From positions 1,860,001 to 1,924,000 of the forward strand of contig OZ260072.1 of NCBI GenBank assembly GCA_965284315.1: a DNA stretch of 64,000 nucleotides. The letters are read 5' to 3'. Origin of the DNA: PCRC01 sp017848435 (GTDB taxonomy: Bacteria; Pseudomonadota; Gammaproteobacteria; Burkholderiales; Burkholderiaceae_C). Shown here piece after piece: positions 25,608-33,690 of this stretch (position 1 is the first letter of the stretch; the number at the start of each line of letters is the position of its first letter). The position numbers were made by a program, and so were the translations under genes. The notes beneath the pieces are model-generated. The model was not told where the DNA came from and searched no databases. It saw only the letters and a list, made by a program, of their open reading frames with translations.

Positions 25608-26578
25608 TGGAAGAAGCACGCATGTGGGTTGATCCGGTTGAGCCTGTTCGCAACGCCAAAATCGAGCGCGAAACCCACAAGCTCGAAAAACGCCTGTGCC
25701 GCAACATGGGCCAGGCGATCATTGACTTCAACATGGTCGAAGAGGGCGACAAGGTCATGGTCTGCATGAGCGGCGGCAAGGACAGCTACGCCATGCTGGA
25801 CATCCTGCTCAAGCTCAAGGCCCGTGCGCCCATTCACTTCGACATCGTCGCCGTCAACCTCGACCAGAAGCAGCCCGGTTTTCCCGAGCATGTGCTGCCC
25901 GAGTACCTGGCCAAGGTGGGTGTGCCCTTTCACATTGAGAACCAGGACACCTACTCCATCGTGGTGGACAAGATTGCGCCGGGCAAAACCATGTGCAGCC
26001 TGTGCAGCCGGCTGCGCCGCGGCATCCTGTACCGCGTGGCCGGCGAACTGGGCGCCACCAAGATCGCGCTCGGCCACCACCGCGACGACATGTTGCAGAC
26101 TTTCTTTCTCAACATGTTTTTCGGCGGCAAGCTCAAGGGCATGCCGCCCAAACTGGTGAGCGACGATGGCAAAAACATCGTCATCCGCCCGCTGGCCTAC
26201 GCGGCCGAGAAAGACCTTGCCCGCTGGGCCGAGCACCGGCAATTCCCCATCATTCCCTGCACGCTGTGTGGCAGCCAGGAAAACCTGCAGCGCAAGCAGG
26301 TGGCCGCCATGCTGCACGAGTGGGATAAAAAGCACCCCGGCAGGGTGGAAAGCATGTTCACCGCGCTGCAAAACGTCGTGCCCTCGCACTTGATGGACAG
26401 GCGTCACTACGGTTTTGAATATCTGCATGCCACCGGCGAGCTCAACCCCGAGGGCGACAAGGCCTTCGACAAGGACGACGATGGCTTGGTCTTCGCGCCT
26501 GCTGCGCTGCCTTCACAGCAGACGGTGGCGATGCCGGTCACGCTGAAGGTGGGGGGGCAGCAGGAGGTTGCGCCGTGA
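25607..26578 (+). CDS. ttcA: tRNA 2-thiocytidine(32) synthetase
   Basis: 323 residues. TtcA thiolates C32 of certain tRNAs using ATP and a 4Fe-4S cluster. The PP-loop SGGKDSYAML lies near residue 51; the cluster-binding cysteines are in MCSLCSRLRRG and the following CTLCGSQ. The C-terminal tail after residue 285 is longer than in E. coli and not conserved. The preceding gene's stop overlaps the ATG, and the stop overlaps the GTG of the next gene. Confidence 0.96.
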   Translation: MEEARMWVDPVEPVRNAKIERETHKLEKRLCRNMGQAIIDFNMVEEGDKVMVCMSGGKDSYAMLDILLKLKARAPIHFDIVAVNLDQKQPGFPEHVLPEYLAKVGVPFHIENQDTYSIVVDKIAPGKTMCSLCSRLRRGILYRVAGELGATKIALGHHRDDMLQTFFLNMFFGGKLKGMPPKLVSDDGKNIVIRPLAYAAEKDLARWAEHRQFPIIPCTLCGSQENLQRKQVAAMLHEWDKKHPGRVESMFTALQNVVPSHLMDRRHYGFEYLHATGELNPEGDKAFDKDDDGLVFAPAALPSQQTVAMPVTLKVGGQQEVAP

Positions 26579-27207
26579 ACATCACCCGCTGTCTGGGCGC
26601 TGCCCTGGTGGCCGCCACGCTGGTGTTGGCCGGTTGCGCCAGTGTGGTGGTGGACAGCGAAGTCAACGCGTTCAGCAAATTGCCACCGACGCCGGTGCCG
26701 AATGCGAGTTACCGCTTCGAGGTGTTGCCCTCGCAGCAGGCTGAAGCAGGGCGCCAGGCCAAGCTGGAAGCCGCCACCCAGACCGCGCTGCAGAAAGTCG
26801 GGTTGACCCGCAATGACCGCGCCGCCCGCTACAGCGTGCAGGTCGGTGTGCGCAGCCAGGTCGTGGCGCGGGGCGGTTTCCCGGGTTATGGGGACAACGG
26901 TTTTGGCGGCTATGGCCGTTTCGGCCACCCGTACTGGCGCAATGCCCATGACGGGCCTGGCTTCTACCCCGGCTTCGGGTTCTACCCGCCGTTTTACCCC
27001 GGTGCGTCGTCCAGTTACCGGCACGAAGTGACCTTGCTGTTGCGCGACGTGGCCAGCCAGCAGGTGGTGTTCGAGACCCAGGCGGTGCACGAGGGGTTCT
27101 GGCGCGACACCGAGCGCGTGTTGCCCGCCATGCTGGACGCCGCGCTGCGCGATTTCCCGAACCCGCCCCAGGGCGTGCGCCAGATCGAGGTGCAGCTGCC
27201 CATCTGA
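26575..27207 (+). CDS. DUF4136 lipoprotein
   Basis: 210 residues. The signal peptide ends in a lipobox (LAGC near residue 20), so it is an outer-envelope lipoprotein. The N-terminal half matches DUF4136 (FSKLPPTPVPNASYRFEVLP); the middle is Gly/Tyr/Phe-rich (GFGGYGRFGHPYWR, GFYPGFGFYPPF), which suggests a flexible surface segment. The GTG start overlaps the ttcA stop (GTGA). Function unknown. Confidence 0.85.
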   Translation: MNITRCLGAALVAATLVLAGCASVVVDSEVNAFSKLPPTPVPNASYRFEVLPSQQAEAGRQAKLEAATQTALQKVGLTRNDRAARYSVQVGVRSQVVARGGFPGYGDNGFGGYGRFGHPYWRNAHDGPGFYPGFGFYPPFYPGASSSYRHEVTLLLRDVASQQVVFETQAVHEGFWRDTERVLPAMLDAALRDFPNPPQGVRQIEVQLPI

Positions 27208-27237
27208 CGGGTTGTCCCCTGGTTTCAGTGTCAAACA

Positions 27238-27286
27238 GGCATTCAGCCTCAGTAAAATCTAGCGTTTTAGCTACAAAATAAATAGC
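27238..27286 (-). repeat. 49-bp dispersed repeat, copy F
   Basis: On the minus strand: block 1 GCTATTTATTTTGTAGC, block 2 TTTTACTGAGGCTGAATGCC. It ends two bases before the ATG of the phosphoglycerate-mutase-like gene, so it forms that gene's entire immediate 5' leader and leaves it without a recognisable ribosome binding site. Confidence 0.75.
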
Positions 27287-27288
27287 AA

Positions 27289-27933
27289 ATGCAAGCCGTT
27301 CGCCTGATTGCCGTGCGCCATGGCGAGACCGCCTGGAATGCCGACGGCCGCATCCAGGGCCAGTTGGACATTGGCCTCAACGACACCGGGCTGTGGCAAG
27401 CGCAACGCCTGGGCCGGGCGTTGTCAGAAGAGATGTTTCATGCCGTGCACACCAGCGACCTGCTGCGTGCCCACCAGACTGCACAAGCCCTGGCGGACGT
27501 GGCGGCTCTGCCGGTGCAGGGAAACACAGGTTTGCGTGAACGCCACCTGGGCGACTTTCAGGGGCGAACGGTGCCGGAGATCGAGGCACTGTGGCCCGAC
27601 CAGTACCGCGCCTGGCGCGAGCGCGTGCCCGACTTTGCCCCTTCCGGTGGCGGTGAATCGTTGCTGCAATTCCGCGACCGCGTCATGGCCACGGTGAACA
27701 CATTGGCCCGCACGCAGGGGCAAGGCCAGATCGCGGTGGTCGCGCACGGCGGGGTGATGGACATCTTGTACCGTGCGGCCACCGGCCAGGAACTGCAAAC
27801 CCCACGCACCTGGACACTGGCCAACGCCGCCATCAACCGCCTGCTGTGGACGCCCGACAGCCTCACCCTGGTGGGCTGGGCCGACGCGCAGCACCTGAAC
27901 CGCACAGCGCGGGACGACGACAGCCTCAGCTGA
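27289..27933 (+). CDS. Histidine phosphatase family protein (GpmB/CobC-like)
   Basis: 214 residues of the phosphoglycerate mutase-like superfamily. The catalytic RHGE motif is in AVRHGETAWNADGRIQGQLD, with a second Arg/Glu set in GLRERHLGDFQG and the second catalytic His in VVAHGGVMD. This could be a GpmB-type phosphatase or an alpha-ribazole phosphatase; no cobalamin genes are nearby. It overlaps the convergent ruvB 3' end by eight bases. Confidence 0.9.
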   Translation: MQAVRLIAVRHGETAWNADGRIQGQLDIGLNDTGLWQAQRLGRALSEEMFHAVHTSDLLRAHQTAQALADVAALPVQGNTGLRERHLGDFQGRTVPEIEALWPDQYRAWRERVPDFAPSGGGESLLQFRDRVMATVNTLARTQGQGQIAVVAHGGVMDILYRAATGQELQTPRTWTLANAAINRLLWTPDSLTLVGWADAQHLNRTARDDDSLS

Positions 27934-28981
27934 ACAGTTCGGTGCCGTTGGCGGGCGGCGCCACGCCGAGGTGCCGGTAGGCCGCCAGCGTGGCAATGCG
28001 GCCACGCGGCGTGCGCTGCAGGAAACCTTGCTGGATCAAATAGGGCTCGATCACGTCTTCGATCGTGTCGCGCTCCTCGCCAATGCTGGCGGCGATGTTG
28101 TCCAGCCCCACCGGGCCACCGTCGAATCGGTGGATCACCGCTTCCAGCAGCTTGCGGTCCATCACATCGAACCCCTGCGGGTCCACGTCCAGCATCGCCA
28201 GCGCGCGGTTGGCCATGTCCAGCGTGATCTGGCCGTTGCCTTTCACGTCGGCGTAGTCGCGCACGCGCCGCAGCAGGCGGTTGGCAATGCGCGGCGTGCC
28301 ACGTGAACGGCGCGCGATCTCCATGCCACCGTCGCCCACCAGCGGCGCGTTCAGCAGTTTGGCACTGCGGGTGACGATGCGGGTCAGCTCCTCCGGCGTG
28401 TAGAACTCCAGCCGCGCGACGATGCCAAAGCGGTCGCGCAGCGGGTTGGTCAACATGCCGGCGCGCGTGGTGGCGCCCACCAGCGTGAACGGCTGCAGGT
28501 CCAGCTTGATGCTGCGCGCCGCCGGGCCTTCGCCGATCATGATGTCGATCTGGTAGTCCTCCAGTGCGGGGTAGAGGATTTCCTCCACCACCGCCGACAG
28601 CCGGTGGATCTCGTCGATGAACAACACGTCGTTTTTTTCGAGGTTGGTCAGCAGCGCCGCCAGGTCCTTGGGTTTTTCAAGTACCGGGCCACTGGTCTGG
28701 CGCAGGTTCACGCCCAGCTCGTGCGCAATGATGTGCGACAGCGTGGTTTTGCCCAGGCCGGGTGGGCCAAACAGCAGCACATGGTCCAGCGCCTCGCCGC
28801 GCTTCTTGGCTGCACCAATGAAGATCTCCAGCTGCTCGCGCGCCTTGGTCTGGCCCACGTAGTCGTCAAACAGCTTGGGGCGCAACGCCCGTTCAATCGC
28901 CTCCTCGTTGGGCGAGGTCGGGGCGGGGGACACCACCCGTTGGGAGGGTGCCGGGGCGAAATCGTCTGTTTGTATGCTCAT
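27926..28981 (-). CDS. ruvB: Holliday junction branch-migration helicase RuvB
   Basis: 351 residues of the AAA+ motor that drives RuvA-bound Holliday junctions during recombinational repair. Walker A GPPGLGKTTL, Walker B DEIHRLS, the sensor GATTRAGML and the C-terminal winged helix (GFLQRTPRGRIAT) are all present, with an N-terminal extension of about 30 residues typical of betaproteobacteria. It lies six bases downstream of ruvA; ruvC is not in the window nearby. Confidence 0.97.
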   Translation of the reverse strand: MSIQTDDFAPAPSQRVVSPAPTSPNEEAIERALRPKLFDDYVGQTKAREQLEIFIGAAKKRGEALDHVLLFGPPGLGKTTLSHIIAHELGVNLRQTSGPVLEKPKDLAALLTNLEKNDVLFIDEIHRLSAVVEEILYPALEDYQIDIMIGEGPAARSIKLDLQPFTLVGATTRAGMLTNPLRDRFGIVARLEFYTPEELTRIVTRSAKLLNAPLVGDGGMEIARRSRGTPRIANRLLRRVRDYADVKGNGQITLDMANRALAMLDVDPQGFDVMDRKLLEAVIHRFDGGPVGLDNIAASIGEERDTIEDVIEPYLIQQGFLQRTPRGRIATLAAYRHLGVAPPANGTELFS

Positions 28982-28987
28982 GGCCGT

Positions 28988-29560
28988 TTATTTCGCCAAC
29001 GCCTTCAGCGCCAGCTTGATGCCCTCGCTCACGCCCACATCGCCCGGCAGGGCTTTCAGGGCCAGCGCCGCTTCCTTGTCGCTGTAGCCCAGCGCCACCA
29101 GCGCCTGCAGGATGTCGGCCTGCGCGTCGCTGGCCAGGTTCACCGGCAGGCCCATGTCCACGCCCAGCTTGCCCTTGAGTTCCAGCAGCAGCCGCTCGGC
29201 CGTCTTTTTGCCAATGCCCGGCACCTTGACCAGCCGGCCTGCCTCCTGCAGCGTGATGGCCTGCGCCAGCTCGGCCACCGCCATGCCCGACAGCACCGAC
29301 AGCGCCATGCGCGGCCCGATGCCCGAAATCTTGATCAGTTGGCGGAAGGCGTTGCGTTCGTCGTGGGTGGCAAAGCCGTACAGCAGCTGCGCGTCTTCGC
29401 GCACCACCATGTGGGTCAACAGCGTCAGCTTCTCGCCGGGGGCGGGCAGGTTGTAGAACGTGCTCATCGGCACATCCACCTCGTAGCCGACGCCGTGGCA
29501 GTCCAGCACGATCTGTGGCGGGTTCTTGTCGCCGAGGATGCCGCTCAATCTGCCTATCAT
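28988..29560 (-). CDS. ruvA: Holliday junction DNA-binding protein RuvA
   Basis: 190 residues. The OB fold begins MIGRLSGILGDK; two helix-hairpin-helix motifs follow (QLIKISGIGPRMAL and LVKVPGIGKKTAERLL), and the C-terminal UBA-like domain III that contacts RuvB is present. It is the first gene of the ruvAB operon. Confidence 0.97.
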   Translation of the reverse strand: MIGRLSGILGDKNPPQIVLDCHGVGYEVDVPMSTFYNLPAPGEKLTLLTHMVVREDAQLLYGFATHDERNAFRQLIKISGIGPRMALSVLSGMAVAELAQAITLQEAGRLVKVPGIGKKTAERLLLELKGKLGVDMGLPVNLASDAQADILQALVALGYSDKEAALALKALPGDVGVSEGIKLALKALAK

Positions 29561-29597
29561 TGCCTACCCGATCATTTATTGACATGGAATTATCAGC

Positions 29598-30542
29598 TTG
29601 ATTCTCCGACACCTCTTTTCGCCACCCAACAACGCGCGCCTGGCCAACCTCTGTGGGGCCACCGACGCGCACCTGCGCAGCATCGAGGTGGCGCTGGACG
29701 TGAAAATCGCCCACCGCCACGAGCAGTTCAAGGTCGATGGCGCCAAGGCCCGGGCGACCAAGGCGATGGAGGTGCTGCAGGCGATGTACGAGATCGCCGC
29801 CAAGCCCATAGAACCCTACACGCTGCAGCTGATGCTGGCGGGCGACAATTTGGTCACCGGTGCCGGCGACGGGCCATCGCTCGCCACCCGCCGCAGCGAC
29901 CTGCGCGCCCGCACCCCCAACCAGGGCCACTACCTCGACAGCATCGCCGGCAACGACATCACCTTTGGCATCGGCCCCGCCGGCACCGGCAAGACCTACC
30001 TGGCCGTGGCCTGCGCGGTGGACGCGCTGGAGCGCAGCACGGTGCAGCGCATCGTGCTCACCCGTCCGGCGGTGGAGGCCGGCGAGCGGCTGGGCTTTCT
30101 GCCTGGCGACATGAACCAGAAGGTCGATCCGTATTTGCGCCCGCTCTACGACGCGCTGTACGACCTGATGGGCTTTGACAAGGTGCAAAAAGCCTTTGAG
30201 CGCCAGGCGCTGGAAATCGCACCGCTGGCCTTCATGCGCGGCCGCACGCTGAACAACGCCTTCGTGATCCTCGACGAAGCGCAGAACACCACGCCCGAGC
30301 AGATGAAGATGTTTTTGACGCGCATCGGCTTTGGTGCCAAGGCCGTGGTCACCGGCGACGTGAGCCAGATCGATTTGCCCAAGACCCAGCTCAGCGGGTT
30401 GATCGAGGCCGAACGCGTGCTCAAGCGCGTCAAAGGCATTGCCATCTGCCGTTTCACCACCGCCGACGTGGTGCGCCACCCGCTGGTCGCGCGCATTGTG
30501 GACGCCTACGACGCCCAGCGCAGCCCCGAAGACGCCCACTGA
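29598..30542 (+). CDS. ybeZ: PhoH-family ATPase (YbeZ)
   Basis: 314 residues. P-loop GPAGTGKT lies near residue 128, with RPAVEAGERLGFLPGD and Walker B FVILDEAQN. It starts with TTG at 29598, aligned with relatives that begin MILRH; a weak GGAA lies upstream. YbeZ works with YbeY in ribosome and RNA quality control. It is followed four bases later by ybeY. Confidence 0.94.
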   Translation: MILRHLFSPPNNARLANLCGATDAHLRSIEVALDVKIAHRHEQFKVDGAKARATKAMEVLQAMYEIAAKPIEPYTLQLMLAGDNLVTGAGDGPSLATRRSDLRARTPNQGHYLDSIAGNDITFGIGPAGTGKTYLAVACAVDALERSTVQRIVLTRPAVEAGERLGFLPGDMNQKVDPYLRPLYDALYDLMGFDKVQKAFERQALEIAPLAFMRGRTLNNAFVILDEAQNTTPEQMKMFLTRIGFGAKAVVTGDVSQIDLPKTQLSGLIEAERVLKRVKGIAICRFTTADVVRHPLVARIVDAYDAQRSPEDAH

Positions 30543-30546
30543 CACC

Positions 30547-31020
30547 ATGGCCCGCACCACGCTCCCTGAACTCAACCTGTCGCTGCAATTCGCCCTCGGC
30601 CATGCGGCCGAGATGGCGGCCTTGCACCGCGCCGCCCTGCCGCGCCACCAGGTGGCCCGCTGGCTTCGTCACGCCCTGGCGAGCGATGCCGACATCACGG
30701 TGCGCATCGTGGACGCCGAAGAAGCCCGTCGCCTGAACCGCGATTACCGGCAGAAAGACTACGCCACCAACGTGCTGACCTTCGACTACGCCGCCACGCC
30801 CCGCGTCATGGCCGACCTGGTGCTGTGCGCGCCCGTGGTGGCCGCAGAGGCGCTTGACCAGCGCAAGCCCTTGCAGGCCCACTACGCCCACCTGCTGGTG
30901 CACGGCGCGCTGCACGCCCAGGGCTGGGACCACGAAACCAGCCCCCAGGACGCCGACGCCATGGAGGCCCACGAAGTGGCGGTTTTGGCCCGCCTGGGCT
31001 TCCCCAACCCCTACGCGTGA
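30547..31020 (+). CDS. ybeY: Endoribonuclease YbeY
   Basis: 157 residues. The metal-binding signature HGALHAQGWDH (three His) is near residues 119-129, and the fold-defining RRLNRDYRQKDYATNVLTF is near 59-77. YbeY takes part in 16S rRNA 3' maturation and 70S quality control. The start at 30547 avoids a long overlap with the PhoH gene. The genes corC and lnt, which often follow, are absent here. Confidence 0.95.
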   Translation: MARTTLPELNLSLQFALGHAAEMAALHRAALPRHQVARWLRHALASDADITVRIVDAEEARRLNRDYRQKDYATNVLTFDYAATPRVMADLVLCAPVVAAEALDQRKPLQAHYAHLLVHGALHAQGWDHETSPQDADAMEAHEVAVLARLGFPNPYA

Positions 31021-31049
31021 GCCCCAAACGCCGATTTTTTAACGAAACC

Positions 31050-31098
31050 GGCCTCCAGCCTTAGTGAAGACTGGACATTCAGCTATGGAATTTGTAGT
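31050..31098 (-). repeat. 49-bp dispersed repeat, copy E
   Basis: On the minus strand: block 1 ACTACAAATTCCATAGC, block 2 CTTCACTAAGGCTGGAGGCC. It lies 30 bases after ybeY, in the gap before the FecR-domain gene. The rest of this gap (31099-31241) contains only a short hairpin around 31184-31201. Confidence 0.75.
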
Positions 31099-31241
31099 AT
31101 GGAAACGACGGAACTGCACCGTGTTCAGGTGCTTCATGCGGGCATCTGCCTTCGAGGTCATGGCTAACATCCACCACAAGAGGGTCTGTGTCCACGGACC
31201 GCTATTGACAACCCGTTTCCATTGACGTTAAGGTGACCGCT

Positions 31242-31709
31242 GTGACAACCAAACATCTTTTGCTGTGCATGGCCCTGTGGTTCGGCGCTGCCGCGGGTCA
31301 CGCGCAGGCGGCGGTGGAAGCCGAGGGCAAAGCCGGCACCCTGAAAGTGGTGCAGGGCGATGTGCGCGTGGTCGATGTGCGTGGCGAGCGTGCGGTGCAG
31401 CCGGGTGACACCGTCACCGTGGCCGACAGCGTGGTCACCGGCGCCAACGGTTCTGCCAGCCTGGTGCTGCGCGACGGTACCGCACTGGTGCTCGGCCCCA
31501 AAACCCGCATCGAACTGAAAGACTTTGCCTTTGACGACGTCAGCCACAAAGGCAACATGCTCGTCTCGGTGCTGCAGGGGTCGCTGCGCATGATCACCGG
31601 CCTGATTTCCAAAGCCAACCCCGGCGCTGCCGCCGTCACCACCAAAACCGCAACCATTGGCGTGCGCGGCACCGACTTCATCGTGCAGGTGGACGAATCG
31701 GTTCAATGA
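31242..31709 (+). CDS. FecR-domain periplasmic protein
   Basis: 155 residues with a signal peptide (MTTKHLLLCMALWFG to AQA) and a single FecR domain of beta-strand repeats (GDTVTVADSVVTGANGSASL, IELKDFAF, then TATIGVRGTDF). No membrane anchor or sigma-regulator helix is present, so it is a stand-alone secreted FecR domain and not an anti-sigma factor. The GTG at 31242 has AAGG eight bases upstream; GTG at 31233 is an alternative. The stop overlaps the OmpA-like start (ATGA). Confidence 0.82.
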   Translation: MTTKHLLLCMALWFGAAAGHAQAAVEAEGKAGTLKVVQGDVRVVDVRGERAVQPGDTVTVADSVVTGANGSASLVLRDGTALVLGPKTRIELKDFAFDDVSHKGNMLVSVLQGSLRMITGLISKANPGAAAVTTKTATIGVRGTDFIVQVDESVQ

Positions 31710-32338
31710 CGGGGGCTGTGTTCAAGCGGACTGCGGGCCTCGGCCTGCTCGTGGTGTGCGTGCTGGTCACAGGCTGCGCTTGCCGACCCACCGTTCCCAC
31801 CACCACGGTGGTGTTGCTGCCGCAAGCCGATGGCTCACCGTCTTCTCTGGTCGTCACGGCCAACAGCGGTCAGACTTCCCTTGTCGCCAAACCGTACCAA
31901 AGCGCCGCCGCCACCTTGGGTGATCGGCAGGCGCCGCGTGTGGTGCAAGGCGACGCCGAAGACATCAAGCGCCGCTTTGGTTCGCTGCTGAATGCCATTC
32001 CAGCCAAACCCGAGCGGTTCACCCTGTACTTCAAGGCCGGCAGCACCGAGCTGACGGCCGAGTCCCGCATTGCGCTGTTCAACGCCATTTTTGATGCCCA
32101 GCAACGCAGCGGTGCCGAGATCGCCATCGTTGGCCACACCGACACCACGGGCACCGCCGCCGGCAACGACCGGTTGTCCCAGCGCCGCGCCGAGGCGGTT
32201 CACGCCTTGCTGTCGGAGCGCGGCTTCACCCGTGCCATTGTGGATGTGCGGGCGCTCGGCGAGCGCGAGCCCGCCGTGCCCACCGGCAACTACGTGGCCG
32301 AACCACGCAACCGCCGGGTGGAGATCATCGTCCGCTGA
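31706..32338 (+). CDS. OmpA-family peptidoglycan-associated lipoprotein
   Basis: 210 residues. The signal peptide ends in a lipobox (VTGC near residue 24), so it is probably anchored in the outer membrane. The C-terminal OmpA domain has FTLYFKAGSTELT, VGHTDTTG and the peptidoglycan-binding LSQRRAEAVHALL then EPRNRRVEI. It is translationally coupled to the FecR-domain gene; together they look like an envelope-sensing pair, although the function is unknown. Confidence 0.88.
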   Translation: MTGAVFKRTAGLGLLVVCVLVTGCACRPTVPTTTVVLLPQADGSPSSLVVTANSGQTSLVAKPYQSAAATLGDRQAPRVVQGDAEDIKRRFGSLLNAIPAKPERFTLYFKAGSTELTAESRIALFNAIFDAQQRSGAEIAIVGHTDTTGTAAGNDRLSQRRAEAVHALLSERGFTRAIVDVRALGEREPAVPTGNYVAEPRNRRVEIIVR

Positions 32339-32350
32339 GTGAGTGGTCGC

Positions 32351-33619
32351 TCACGCTGTGAGCGAGACCCGGGCAAACTTGCGCTTGCCCACCTGCACCA
32401 CAAACACCCCGGCGTCCAGCTTCAGCCCCTTGTCGCTGACCACGCTGGAATCCACGCGCACGCCGCCGCCGTCGATCAGGCGGTTGGCTTCTGAGGTGGA
32501 CGGTGCCAGCCCGGCCATTTTCAACAGCGCCCCAATCCCCAGTGGCGCACCCGACAGGCTGATTTCAGGCACCTCATCGGGCACACCGCCCTTGCTGCGG
32601 TTGGCAAAGTCCTGCTCGGCCGCTTCGGCCGCGGCGGCCGAATGGAAGCGGGTGGTGATCTCGCGTGCCAACAGCACCTTGGCGTCTTTCGGGTTGCGGC
32701 CCGCAGCCACCTCGGCCCGCAGCGCGGCAATCTCGTCCAGGCTGCGGAAGCTCAGCAGGGTGAACCAGCGCCACATCAGCTCGTCGCTGATGCTCAGCAC
32801 CTTGGCAAACATGGTGTTGGGGGCTTCCGAAATGCCGATGTAGTTGTTCTTGCTCTTGGACATCTTCTCCACGCCGTCCAGGCCTTCCAGCAACGGCATG
32901 GTCAAAATGCACTGCGGCTCCTGCCCGTACTCGGCCTGCAAGTGGCGGCCCACCAGCAAATTGAATTTCTGGTCGGTGCCGCCCAGCTCCAGGTCGCTTT
33001 TGAGCGCCACCGAGTCGTAGCCCTGCATCAGTGGGTACAAAAATTCGTGCACCGAGATGGAGCGGCCTTCCTTGAAGCGCTTGCTGAAGTCGTCACGTTC
33101 CATCATGCGCGCCACGGTGTAGCGGGAGGCGAGTTCGATCATGCCGCGCGCCCCCAGCGGGTCGCACCATTCGCTGTTGTAGCGAATTTCCGTCTTGTCA
33201 GGGTCCAGCACCATGCTGGCCTGGGCGTAGTAGGTCTGCGCGTTGGCCGCGATCTGCTCTTTGGTCAGCGGCGGGCGGGTGGTGTTGCGGCCCGACGGGT
33301 CGCCGATCATCGACGTGAAGTCGCCGATCAGGAAAATCACCGTGTGGCCCAAGTCTTGCAACTGACGCAGCTTGTTCAACACCACGGTATGGCCCAAATG
33401 AATGTCTGGCGCGGTCGGGTCCAACCCCAGCTTGATGCGCAGCGGTACGCCACTGGTTTCGGCGCGCTGCAGCTTTTTGACCCATTCGTCACGTGGCAGC
33501 AGCTCATCGCAGCCGCGCAAGCTGACCTGCAGCGCGTGGGCGACACCCTCGCTGATGGTTACAGGTGGGGTGTTGACGGACTCGGCAGAGGTTGCGGGCG
33601 CGTTGAGTACGGTATTCAT
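32351..33619 (-). CDS. tyrS: Tyrosyl-tRNA synthetase
   Basis: 422 residues of class I TyrRS (TyrRZ-like subtype). The HIGH-type signature is HLGHT (after GLDPTAPDI), the KMSKS motif is KMSKSKNNYIG, and a C-terminal S4 domain is present (IDGGGVRVDSSVVSD). It is divergent from the M23 peptidase gene, with a shared 71-base promoter gap. Confidence 0.96.
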   Translation of the reverse strand: MNTVLNAPATSAESVNTPPVTISEGVAHALQVSLRGCDELLPRDEWVKKLQRAETSGVPLRIKLGLDPTAPDIHLGHTVVLNKLRQLQDLGHTVIFLIGDFTSMIGDPSGRNTTRPPLTKEQIAANAQTYYAQASMVLDPDKTEIRYNSEWCDPLGARGMIELASRYTVARMMERDDFSKRFKEGRSISVHEFLYPLMQGYDSVALKSDLELGGTDQKFNLLVGRHLQAEYGQEPQCILTMPLLEGLDGVEKMSKSKNNYIGISEAPNTMFAKVLSISDELMWRWFTLLSFRSLDEIAALRAEVAAGRNPKDAKVLLAREITTRFHSAAAAEAAEQDFANRSKGGVPDEVPEISLSGAPLGIGALLKMAGLAPSTSEANRLIDGGGVRVDSSVVSDKGLKLDAGVFVVQVGKRKFARVSLTA

Positions 33620-33690
33620 AGGGTTTTTCGGCGGACATCGGCGCTCAAGGCCGATATACTCTTTTCACTCGCATTTCATGGTTTGACGCT

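Noticed and set aside
28893..30575. A 560-residue open frame on the minus strand
   Set aside because: It is antisense to the PhoH gene and overlaps ruvA and ruvB in another frame; those three have clear family motifs.
31205..31233. TTGACA at 31205-31210 as a -35 box for the FecR-domain gene
   Set aside because: No acceptable -10 follows at 16-18 bp, and transcription would start at or after the start codon.
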